Source: Amphibalanus amphitrite
Taxonomy: Eukaryota; Arthropoda; Thecostraca; Balanomorpha; Balanidae
NCBI RefSeq assembly: GCF_019059575.1
Contig: NW_024882937.1
Span: 62,001 to 126,000 of the forward strand
DNA length: 64,000 nucleotides
Direction of reading: 5' to 3'
The position numbers and the translations under genes are program-made. Positions 49,231-61,378 of this stretch are shown piece after piece. The notes below the pieces were generated by a model that worked only from the letters and a program-made list of their open reading frames with translations, did not search any database and was not told where the DNA came from. Each line of letters begins with the position of its first letter. The first letter of the stretch is position 1.

Positions 49231-51035
49231 GGACCGCAGGTTGTTTGAGCAAGCACCTTTGTAAACGCAGCAAAACGCCCGCCGCCAAACGAGAGGATGA
49301 GCCTTGCACGTGCAGACCGGAGTCGGTGTGCTACGGACTGACGTGCACTGCACCCTATTCGCTGGTCTATAGCGGTGTGCCAAATTTGAGTGCAATCAGC
49401 CCGGCCATATTTGAGCTCTGGAAGCGTCATCCTGCACGTGCGCACGTGCAAGCTGGGTCCCAATTGAGTTGTGCACGGCACCCTATTCACCGGTCTCTAG
49501 CGGTGTACCAAATTTGAGCTAAATCAGCCCAGCCGTTTTCAAGATCTGGAAGCGACCCCTACACCTGTGCACGTGCAGTTGCAACCCAACCGTGACACAT
49601 GAAAAACATACTAACTGACTTGTGCCCGGTGCCTTACTGATTGGTCTCTAGAAATGTGCCGGATTTCAGTGCAACCGGCTGAGACGTTCCTGAGATCTGA
49701 AAGCATTACCCTGCACGTGCGCACGTGCAAACTGGGGTCCAGCTGACCTGCCCAAGGCACCCTACTAAGCGGTCTCTAGCGGTGTGCCAAATCTAAGCAT
49801 AATCGGCCCGGCCGTTCTCGAGATCTGGAAGCGTCACCCTGCACGTGCGCACGTGCAAAATGGGTCCCATCTGACTTGTGCACGACACCCTACTCGCCGA
49901 TCCCTAACGGTGTGCCAAATTTGATCACAATCGGCCCAATCGTTCTCGAGATATGGAAGCGTCACCCTGCCCGTGCACACGTGCAGCGGCACCCCAACCG
50001 TGACACATGGAAATACATTGTCCGGCGGGTGCCTGAATCCATGCCAAGTATCAGCGCAATCGGCAAACTAACTACAGAATTATTAGACTTGTTACCAAAC
50101 TGACGCCATGCACGTGTCACGTGCATTAGGGGTCACCCATACGCATCGAGAATAGCACACTACGTGTAAGAAAGGAAGAGGCTATCCCACACAAAAGACC
50201 GCGATTGAATCGGTCAAGCAGATGTAGAGATATAAGCTTTGCAAAGGCGCCCTCACGGCGGCCGACTGCCAATATTTAGCAATAATCAATGTCGCATCCG
50301 CACACGGGAGGTATCCCCGTCACCTGTTCGTATACTCTAATGTGGTTGGGTTCAATTTTACCCGCTAGATGGCAGAAGTGTCAAACGCCTGAATGTATGC
50401 TGTGCCGCAATGCCGGCTCTATTGTATATAACCGCCTAAATGAATGGCCGAGTAATGATGGATCCGGGAAAACCACTATCTCTTTAGAACTGATGACTCG
50501 CACGAAACTGAAGCTTTTGAGGACGATTACCGAGTGTGGTAAATGCGTCTGGCATTTTAGCCAAACATTCCGTTTTACTCGCTAGATGACGCATAAGTGT
50601 CAAACGCCTGAAAGCATGTTGTGCCGCAGTGCCACCTCTTCCGTATGTTGCCGCATGAGTGAAGATTTAAACGCAATTTTGCGCTGCCGTTGTCGCCGGT
50701 GTGCCTACATAGAGGTCCAACCATGCCGCTGAAATTGATCTATCATACAAAGCTTTATAACAATGCACGTAGTAATTTTCTTAACAAACGCAAAAAAAAC
50801 AAATAGGTGTCGCTAAAAACGCCCCCGCCCCACTCGGGCGGTGGTTAATGTGTTTTAGTAGCAAACTCACCGATTGTTTCCTGGTCTAGTCTTCTACGGC
50901 AATCACAAACACATTTCGATCCGCAGCCAACCATGCAAAACATAGCCCGGTGAAGGACTGCTCCCGTTGTTTTTCAATAGAAAAACACAATTCTAACGAA
51001 TAGTGTTTGTCTAATGAAGAAACAGCCTGCGGTTA
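49231..51035. repeat. Unit C13 (1805 bp; 3' domain replaced)
   Basis: It starts within H (GCGGTTA|GGACCGCAGGTTG), leaving the two inverted repeat arms separated by only 4 bases. Subrepeats run to about 50060. The common 3' domain is missing and unrelated sequence fills 50339-50916. The terminal J (50936-51035) is diverged (CCCGGTGAAGGACTGCTCCC) and of the A-type variant (AATGAAGAAAC). Confidence 0.85.
50339..50916. other. Unrelated 0.58-kb segment within C13, with an internal 216-bp duplication
   Basis: It diverges from other units after CGTATACTCT and rejoins just before GCCAACCATGCAAAACATAG. Two related stretches of about 60 bp begin at CCCGCTAGATGGC (50361) and CTCGCTAGATGAC (50579), about 216-218 bp apart; both contain GTGTCAAACGCCTGAA. 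Ends AATGTGGTTGGG and the inverse of CACAAACACATT are weakly similar, so it might be a TIR element. I do not recognise its family. Confidence 0.6.
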
Positions 51036-52826
51036 CCCGCCGCCAAACGAGAGGATGAGCCTGGCACGTGCAGACCGGAGTGGGTGTGCTACGAACTGAC
51101 GAACATGACACTCTACTAACCACTCTAGCGGTGTGCAAAGTTTGAGTGCGATCGGCCAAGCCGTTTTCGAGATCTTGAAGCGGCACCCTTCACGTGCGCA
51201 CGTGCAAGCTGGGTCCCAAATGTGTTGTGCACGACACCCTAGTTGCCGGTCTCTAGCGGTGTACCGAATTTGAGCTAAATCGGCCCAGTCAATTTCAAGA
51301 CATGGAAGCGACCCCTGCACGTGCGCACGTGCAGTTGCAATCCAACCGTGACACATGAATATACATACTAGCTGACTTGTGCACGGCACCCTACTAACCA
51401 ATCTCTAGCGGTATGCCAAATTTGAGTACAGTCGGCCCAGCCGTTCCTGAGATCTGGAAGCGTCACCCTGCACGTGCGCACGTGCAACCTTGGGCCCATC
51501 TGACTTGCGCACGGCACCCTACTGCGCGGTCTCTAGCGGTGTGTCAAATCTGAGCACAATCGGCCCGGCCGTTCTCGAGATCTGGAAGCGTCACCCTGCA
51601 CGTGCGCACGTGCAGTTGCACCCCAACCGTAGCACATGGAAACGCATGGTTCGGTGTGTGCCTACAACCTTGTCAAGTTTCAGCGCCATCAGCCCAGCAC
51701 TTACCGTGACATTGTCATTACAACAAAAGTGACACCTCTCCGTTTTACACGTGTCACGTGCAGTAGGGGTCACCCGCATGCATCGTCCATAGTAAAATAC
51801 TTGTAAGAAGGGTATAAGCTACCCCACACAAAAAAACCGCAAGTGTATCGGTCCAGTGGTTGCGGAGATATAAGTCGTACAAAAACGTGCCCACGGCGGC
51901 CGGCCGCTAATATTTAGCATTAAATCGCATCCTTCAATGGGAGGTATCCCCGTCACCTGTTCGTATGCTGTCTGAGCCAAGACCATATATAGGTGTGAGC
52001 TCAAATCTCGGTAATGTCGTGCTTTTTTACTAAATTTCTCAAAAACGGCACAACGTGCAATAACGCTCTATATATCATTGGAAAGAGCATCAAAAGTTGT
52101 ATATCCTATCAACTTTTCACTTAAATATATCTTCAACGTACAAAGTTATTAAGCACCAAAGACGCTACCATTGACTTTCAATGTTAAAAATTTTCACTTT
52201 TAAACGAGCTTAAAAAGAACAAACGAATTCTGACAGTTTAACGAAGCATAACAACATGTTCTATGGTCGTTTCTCAACAGGTCCTGAAAGTTTAAACAAA
52301 ATCGTATCATATAATTTTGTGCAATGTGCGAATGAAAATGTCTCTGCAAAAACGCCCATTGACTTAACATGGGGAGCGAAAAAAGTTCAACTTCAAAGTC
52401 GTACTACAAAAAATATCGACTTCTTACGGGTAGACGGCGCATATGGGCGTGTACCTGAACGTGTCGGTCATAAAAAGGTGTGCAGCAAACCATACCTTGA
52501 TCCGCCATTTTTTCCGCTATTCGCGATCGCGCAAAAAGTGTCCAAAACCCCGTTGACTTAACATGGGGAAAATGGAATCGCACGTGCCACGTGCCACGAG
52601 GTTTTAAGCGAGTAGCGACCGGTGCCATCAGGTAGATCGCCTGCGGGAACCCATACCCTGAACTTTTTACGAAAATCGCAATGCACGTTTAGGCCCCGGT
52701 CAAGATGTCTCGATTCGCTGCCAGACTTGCAAAACATAGCCCGGAGAAGGACCGCTCCGGTTGTTTTTCAATAGAAAAACACAATTCTAACGAATAGTGT
52801 TTGTCTTTTCAAACAACCTGCGGTTA
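51036..52826. repeat. Unit C14 (1791 bp; 5'-truncated)
   Basis: It starts downstream of H at CCCGCCGCCAAACGAG. Subrepeats reach about 51660. The empty site reads CCATATATAGG at 51983-51993. The common 3' domain and J (52731-52826) are present. Confidence 0.88.
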
Positions 52827-54987
52827 CCAGCATCTGCGATGCTGGGCTCCGCATCGCGGGACCGCAGGTTGTTTGAGCAAGCACCTTTGAAAACGCAGCA
52901 AAAACGCCCGCCGCCAAACGAGGGGATGAGCCTTGCACGTGCACACGGGAGTCGGTGTGCTACAAACACTGCCGCAAAAAAACGCACGCCGTCCGTTAAA
53001 CTAAACACTGACGCATTAAGACAAATATGGCGCCTTGCGGCAAGTGTGGTGAATTCATATCTGCCGTTTAAGCAGCCATCCCTCAATCAAAGCGCATCCT
53101 AATCGTCCCATGTTCGATAAAGTTAGGCACATTCTGTGATTTGCGGCAAAAATGGCGCTTTGAGACAAACGTGGCGCACTGCAACAAACGTGGCGCATTC
53201 GTTCCTGTCGCTTAACAATTTTATCCACCCACTAAAATCTAGCCCAATTGGACTTAAACTGACAAAGTTATGTTTATTTCAATATTTCACTATAAAATAT
53301 CTCCGCAACGGAGGTGCACAAATTTGCACGTGTGCCACGTGACCGCCGGTGGTGTAAGCAGGACTTGTCCGCTCACTGATTGCACCATTTCAGTGTTCCT
53401 GGCTTGTGCTGTTTTCGTGCTATAAGGCCACAAATCGGCAAACACACGATAATCTGGGAGGTACGGGACTCAAACACGTGGCCACGTGGCACGTGCCGGA
53501 CCTCTGATAGCTTCACCGTTCACGCCACGTGATGACCCATCGACGTGGCCATCAGCATGTAAAAGATGACCCCGGCCGGTGTCACCGTCTCCGAACAGTG
53601 GACGGCTAAACTCGAAAAACGGGAAAATTTAGGGAAATTTCACCTTTCGAATATATAACTTCCCCAGAATTTTAAATTTTTCATTTTACAAAAAATCCGA
53701 GATAGCAGTTTTTTAGACGTCTTCATTCTGTGCCTAAACCCGTTTTCAGATCGACCCTATCATAAAAACTGACGGCCTGACGGCTATTTCCCCCACTCCT
53801 TGCATTTCACAATGCTAGTATATTTAAGCACCAAAATTGACCCCCTGCCACGGCACGTGCAATAGCACGTGCGACACGTGACCACTAGTGCGACAAGCTG
53901 GACTCATCTGCTCACCGGCTGCACTGATTTGGTGTCGCTAGTTGAAGTCGTTTCCACGCCAGAGGACCCCGAGTAGGCCAATGTCGGATTTTCCCGGAGG
54001 TTACCCCATCAAACACGTTTGCACGTGGCACGTGCTTTTCAATCGCCCCATATCTGACCCATACCATGTGGTAGCCGACACCCTGGGGCACAACATATTG
54101 GAACATTTTCAAAATCTAACGTGGAAATTTTTGACAAAATCGATTTGAAAATAATTTTTCGAAATCGCCATAGGCTCAACATGGGGTAACTGTTTGTGAC
54201 GATTACCCGAAATTTTGTCAATTATATTTTAAGTAGTTACCACCGTCAGTTGGGGTGCCAGCCCGAGATCCGACCCTAAAAATATCAGCAAATATAATTG
54301 ACGAAATTTTTCGCAAATCGCATTTTATTTTTTTCCCATGTTAACCCTATGGGAAAATGCACGTGCCGATTACCCCAAAACGGGCCATTATATTTCATAA
54401 CGAAGCATAACAACATGTTCTATGGTCGTTTCTCAACAGGTCCTGAAAGTTTAAACAAAATCGTATCATATAATTTTGTGCAATGAACGAATGAAAATGT
54501 CTCTGCAAAAACGTCCATTGACTTAGCATGGGGAGCAAAAAAAGTTCAACTTCAAACTCGTGCAACTCAAGTTAACGAATTCTGACGGGTATACGGCGCC
54601 CACGGGCGTGTACCTGAACGTGTCGGTCATAAAATGGGGTGCAGCAAACCCTACCTTGATCGGCGATTTTTTCCGCTATTCGCGATCGCGCAAAAAGTGT
54701 CCAAAACCCCGTTGACTTAACATGGGGAAAATGGAATCGCACGTGCCACGCGCAAAAGAATTCTGAGCGAGTAGCGACCGGTGCCATCAGGTAGATCGCC
54801 TGCGGGAGCTCATACCCTGAACTTTTTACGAAGATTGAGCGATTCGTTTAGGCCCCAATCAAGTTGTACTGATTCGCTGCCAACCATGCAAAACATAGCC
54901 CGGAGAAGGACCGCTCCGGTTGTTTTTCAATAGAAAAACACAATTCTAACGAATAGTGTTTGTCAATGAAGAAACAACCTGCGGTTA
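52827..54987. repeat. Unit A3 (2161 bp)
   Basis: Copy of A1 at an offset of about 31122. Unlike A1 it follows J directly with H. J is at 54890-54987. Confidence 0.9.
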
Positions 54988-57101
54988 TGCGATGCTGGGC
55001 TCCGCATCGCGGGACCGCAGGTTGTTTGAGCAAGCACCTTTGTAAACGCAGCAAAAACGCCCTCCGCCAAACGGGAGGATGAGCCTTGCACGTGCAGACC
55101 GGAGTCGGTGTGCTATCTTGAAGCGACCCCTACACGTGCGCACGTGCAGCTGCACCCCAACCGTGGCACATGAAAATACATAGGCCCGGGCAGCGCTTAT
55201 CGAACAGCACTGCGGATCCGAAGGTTGGGACTTTAATTGTGAAAACCGCTTTAATTGTGAAAAACGCGCTTTGAGACAAACGTGGCGCACTGCAACAAAC
55301 GTGGCGCATTCGTTCCTGTCGCTTAACAATTTTATCCACCCACCAAAGTCTAGCTCAATTGGACTTAAACTGACAAAGTTATGTTCATTTGAATATTTCA
55401 CTATAAAATATCTCCGCAACGGAGGTGCCCAAATTTGCACGTGTGCCACGTGACCGCCGGTGGTGTAAGCAGGACTTGTCCCCTCACTGATTGCACCATT
55501 TCAGTGTTTCTGGCTTGCGCTGTTTTCGTGCTATAAGGCCACAAATCGGCAAACACACGATAATCTGGGAGGTACGCGACTCAAACACGTGGCCACGTGG
55601 CACGTGCCGGACCTTTGATAGCTTCACCGTTCACGCCACGTGATGACCCATCGACGTGGCCATCAGCATGTAAAAGATGACCCCGGCCGGTGTCACCGTC
55701 TCTGAACAGTGGACGGCTAAACTCGAAAAACGGGAAAATTTAGGGAAATTTCACCTTTCAAATATATAATTTCCCCAGAATTTTAAATTTTTCATTTAAA
55801 AAAAAATCCGAGATAGCAGTTTTTTAGCCCCCTTCATTCTGTGCCTAAACCCGTTTTCAGATCGACCCTATCATAAAAACTGACGGCCTGACGGCTCTTT
55901 CCCCCACTCCTTGCATTTCACAATGCTAGTATATTTAAGCACAAAAATTGACCCCGTGCCACGGCACGTGCAATAGCACGTGCGCCACGCGACCAGTGGT
56001 GCAACAAGCTGGACTCATCTGCTCATCGGCTGTACTGATTTGGTGTCGCTAGGTGGAGTGGTTTCCACGCCATAGGACCCCGAGTAGGCCAATGTCGGAT
56101 TTTCCCGGAGGTTACCCCATCAAACACGTTTGCACGTGGCACGTGCTTTTCAATCGCCCCATATCTGACCCATACCATGTGGTAGCCGACACCCCGGGGC
56201 ACAACATATTGGAACATTTTCAAAATCTAACGTGGAAATTTTTGACCAAATCGATTTGAAAATAATTTTTCGAAATCGCCATAGGCTCAACATGGGGTAA
56301 CTGTTTGTGACGATTACCCGAAATTTTGTCAATTATATTTTAAGTAATCACCACCGTCAGTTGGGGTGCTAGCCCGAGATCCGACCCTAAAAATATCAGC
56401 AAATATGATTGACGAAATTTTTCGCAAATCGAATTTCTAATTTTACCCCATGTTAACCCTATGGGAAAATGCACGTGCCGATTACCCCAAAACAACGAAT
56501 TCTGACATCTTAACGAAGCATAACAACATGTTCTATGGTCGTTTCTCAACAGGTCCTGAAAGTTTAAACAAAATCGTATCATATAATTTTGTGCAATGAA
56601 CGAATGAAAATGTCTCTGCAAAAACGTCCATAGACTTAACATGGGGAGCGAAAAAAGTTCAACTTCAAACTCGTGCAACTCAAGTTAACGAATTCTGACG
56701 GGTATACGGCGCACACGGGCGTGTACCTGAACGTGTCGGTCATGAAATGGTGTGCAGCAAACCATACCTTGATCGGCGATTTTTTCCGCTATTTGCGATC
56801 GCGCAAAAAGTGTCCAAAACCCCATTGACTTAACATGGGCGAAAATTGAAACGCACGTGCCACGTGCCACGAGGTTTTAAGCGAGTAGCGACCGGTGCCA
56901 TCAGGTAGATCGCCTGCGGGAGCCCATACCCTGAAATTTTTACGAAAATCGAGCCACAAGTTTAGGCCCCAATCAAGTTGCCCCAATTCGCGGCCAGCCA
57001 TGCTAAACATAGCCCGGAGAAGGACCGCTCCGGTTGTTTTTCAATAGAAAAACACAATTCTAACGAATAGTGTTTGTCAATGAAGAAACAACCTGCGGTT
57101 A
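54988..57101. repeat. Unit A'3 (2114 bp)
   Basis: Copy of A'1, two bases shorter in the A-run near 55798. J is at 57004-57101. Confidence 0.9.
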
Positions 57102-59262
57102 CCAGCATCTGCGATGCTGGGCTCCGCATCGCGGGACCGCAGGTTGTTTGAGCAAGCACCTTTGAAAACGCAGCAAAAACGCCCGCCGCCAAACGAGGGG
57201 ATGAGCCTTGCACGTGCACACGGGAGTCGGTGTGCTACAAACACTGCCGCAAAAAAACGCACGCCGTCCGTTAAACTAAACACTGACGCATTAAGACAAA
57301 TATGGCGCCTTGCGGCAAGTGTGGTGAATTCATATCTGCCGTTTAAGCAGCCATCCCTCAATCAAAGCGCATCCTAATCGTCCCATGTTCGATAAAGTTA
57401 GGCACATTCTGTGATTTGCGGCAAAAATGGCGCTTTGAGACAAACGTGGCGCACTGCAACAAACGTGGCGCATTCGTTCCTGTCGCTTAACAATTTTATC
57501 CACCCACTAAAATCTAGCCCAATTGGACTTAAACTGACAAAGTTATGTTTATTTCAATATTTCACTATAAAATATCTCCGCAACGGAGGTGCACAAATTT
57601 GCACGTGTGCCACGTGACCGCCGGTGGTGTAAGCAGGACTTGTCCGCTCACTGATTGCACCATTTCAGTGTTCCTGGCTTGTGCTGTTTTCGTGCTATAA
57701 GGCCACAAATCGGCAAACACACGATAATCTGGGAGGTACGGGACTCAAACACGTGGCCACGTGGCACGTGCCGGACCTCTGATAGCTTCACCGTTCACGC
57801 CACGTGATGACCCATCGACGTGGCCATCAGCATGTAAAAGATGACCCCGGCCGGTGTCACCGTCTCCGAACAGTGGACGGCTAAACTCGAAAAACGGGAA
57901 AATTTAGGGAAATTTCACCTTTCGAATATATAACTTCCCCAGAATTTTAAATTTTTCATTTTACAAAAAATCCGAGATAGCAGTTTTTTAGACGTCTTCA
58001 TTCTGTGCCTAAACCCGTTTTCAGATCGACCCTATCATAAAAACTGACGGCCTGACGGCTATTTCCCCCACTCCTTGCATTTCACAATGCTAGTATATTT
58101 AAGCACCAAAATTGACCCCCTGCCACGGCACGTGCAATAGCACGTGCGACACGTGACCACTAGTGCGACAAGCTGGACTCATCTGCTCACCGGCTGCACT
58201 GATTTGGTGTCGCTAGTTGAAGTCGTTTCCACGCCAGAGGACCCCGAGTAGGCCAATGTCGGATTTTCCCGGAGGTTACCCCATCAAACACGTTTGCACG
58301 TGGCACGTGCTTTTCAATCGCCCCATATCTGACCCATACCATGTGGTAGCCGACACCCTGGGGCACAACATATTGGAACATTTTCAAAATCTAACGTGGA
58401 AATTTTTGACAAAATCGATTTGAAAATAATTTTTCGAAATCGCCATAGGCTCAACATGGGGTAACTGTTTGTGACGATTACCCGAAATTTTGTCAATTAT
58501 ATTTTAAGTAGTTACCACCGTCAGTTGGGGTGCCAGCCCGAGATCCGACCCTAAAAATATCAGCAAATATAATTGACGAAATTTTTCGCAAATCGCATTT
58601 TATTTTTTTCCCATGTTAACCCTATGGGAAAATGCACGTGCCGATTACCCCAAAACGGGCCATTATATTTCATAACGAAGCATAACAACATGTTCTATGG
58701 TCGTTTCTCAACAGGTCCTGAAAGTTTAAACAAAATCGTATCATATAATTTTGTGCAATGAACGAATGAAAATGTCTCTGCAAAAACGTCCATTGACTTA
58801 GCATGGGGAGCAAAAAAAGTTCAACTTCAAACTCGTGCAACTCAAGTTAACGAATTCTGACGGGTATACGGCGCCCACGGGCGTGTACCTGAACGTGTCG
58901 GTCATAAAATGGGGTGCAGCAAACCCTACCTTGATCGGCGATTTTTTCCGCTATTCGCGATCGCGCAAAAAGTGTCCAAAACCCCGTTGACTTAACATGG
59001 GGAAAATGGAATCGCACGTGCCACGCGCAAAAGAATTCTGAGCGAGTAGCGACCGGTGCCATCAGGTAGATCGCCTGCGGGAGCTCATACCCTGAACTTT
59101 TTACGAAGATTGAGCGATTCGTTTAGGCCCCAATCAAGTTGTACTGATTCGCTGCCAACCATGCAAAACATAGCCCGGAGAAGGACCGCTCCGGTTGTTT
59201 TTCAATAGAAAAACACAATTCTAACGAATAGTGTTTGTCAATGAAGAAACAACCTGCGGTTA
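57102..59262. repeat. Unit A4 (2161 bp)
   Basis: Copy of A2 at an offset of 31120. J is at 59165-59262. Confidence 0.9.
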
Positions 59263-61378
59263 TGCGATGCTGGGCTCCGCATCGCGGGACCGCAGGTTGT
59301 TTGAGCAAGCACCTTTGTAAACGCAGCAAAAACGCCCTCCGCCAAACGGGAGGATGAGCCTTGCACGTGCAGACCGGAGTCGGTGTGCTATCTTGAAGCG
59401 ACCCCTACACGTGCGCACGTGCAGCTGCACCCCAACCGTGGCACATGAAAATACATAGGCCCGGGCAGCGCTTATCGAACAGCACTGCGGATCCGAAGGT
59501 TGGGACTTTAATTGTGAAAACCGCTTTAATTGTGAAAAACGCGCTTTGAGACAAACGTGGCGCACTGCAACAAACGTGGCGCATTCGTTCCTGTCGCTTA
59601 ACAATTTTATCCACCCACCAAAGTCTAGCTCAATTGGACTTAAACTGACAAAGTTATGTTCATTTGAATATTTCACTATAAAATATCTCCGCAACGGAGG
59701 TGCCCAAATTTGCACGTGTGCCACGTGACCGCCGGTGGTGTAAGCAGGACTTGTCCCCTCACTGATTGCACCATTTCAGTGTTTCTGGCTTGCGCTGTTT
59801 TCGTGCTATAAGGCCACAAATCGGCAAACACACGATAATCTGGGAGGTACGCGACTCAAACACGTGGCCACGTGGCACGTGCCGGACCTTTGATAGCTTC
59901 ACCGTTCACGCCACGTGATGACCCATCGACGTGGCCATCAGCATGTAAAAGATGACCCCGGCCGGTGTCACCGTCTCTGAACAGTGGACGGCTAAACTCG
60001 AAAAACGGGAAAATTTAGGGAAATTTCACCTTTCAAATATATAATTTCCCCAGAATTTTAAATTTTTCATTTAAAAAAAAAAATCCGAGATAGCAGTTTT
60101 TTAGCCCCCTTCATTCTGTGCCTAAACCCGTTTTCAGATCGACCCTATCATAAAAACTGACGGCCTGACGGCTCTTTCCCCCACTCCTTGCATTTCACAA
60201 TGCTAGTATATTTAAGCACAAAAATTGACCCCGTGCCACGGCACGTGCAATAGCACGTGCGCCACGCGACCAGTGGTGCAACAAGCTGGACTCATCTGCT
60301 CATCGGCTGTACTGATTTGGTGTCGCTAGGTGGAGTGGTTTCCACGCCATAGGACCCCGAGTAGGCCAATGTCGGATTTTCCCGGAGGTTACCCCATCAA
60401 ACACGTTTGCACGTGGCACGTGCTTTTCAATCGCCCCATATCTGACCCATACCATGTGGTAGCCGACACCCCGGGGCACAACATATTGGAACATTTTCAA
60501 AATCTAACGTGGAAATTTTTGACCAAATCGATTTGAAAATAATTTTTCGAAATCGCCATAGGCTCAACATGGGGTAACTGTTTGTGACGATTACCCGAAA
60601 TTTTGTCAATTATATTTTAAGTAATCACCACCGTCAGTTGGGGTGCTAGCCCGAGATCCGACCCTAAAAATATCAGCAAATATGATTGACGAAATTTTTC
60701 GCAAATCGAATTTCTAATTTTACCCCATGTTAACCCTATGGGAAAATGCACGTGCCGATTACCCCAAAACAACGAATTCTGACATCTTAACGAAGCATAA
60801 CAACATGTTCTATGGTCGTTTCTCAACAGGTCCTGAAAGTTTAAACAAAATCGTATCATATAATTTTGTGCAATGAACGAATGAAAATGTCTCTGCAAAA
60901 ACGTCCATAGACTTAACATGGGGAGCGAAAAAAGTTCAACTTCAAACTCGTGCAACTCAAGTTAACGAATTCTGACGGGTATACGGCGCACACGGGCGTG
61001 TACCTGAACGTGTCGGTCATGAAATGGTGTGCAGCAAACCATACCTTGATCGGCGATTTTTTCCGCTATTTGCGATCGCGCAAAAAGTGTCCAAAACCCC
61101 ATTGACTTAACATGGGCGAAAATTGAAACGCACGTGCCACGTGCCACGAGGTTTTAAGCGAGTAGCGACCGGTGCCATCAGGTAGATCGCCTGCGGGAGC
61201 CCATACCCTGAAATTTTTACGAAAATCGAGCCACAAGTTTAGGCCCCAATCAAGTTGCCCCAATTCGCGGCCAGCCATGCTAAACATAGCCCGGAGAAGG
61301 ACCGCTCCGGTTGTTTTTCAATAGAAAAACACAATTCTAACGAATAGTGTTTGTCAATGAAGAAACAACCTGCGGTTA
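59263..61378. repeat. Unit A'4 (2116 bp)
   Basis: Copy of A'2 at an offset of 31120. J is at 61281-61378 and is followed by a B unit with full H, whereas A'2 is followed by a truncated one. Confidence 0.9.
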
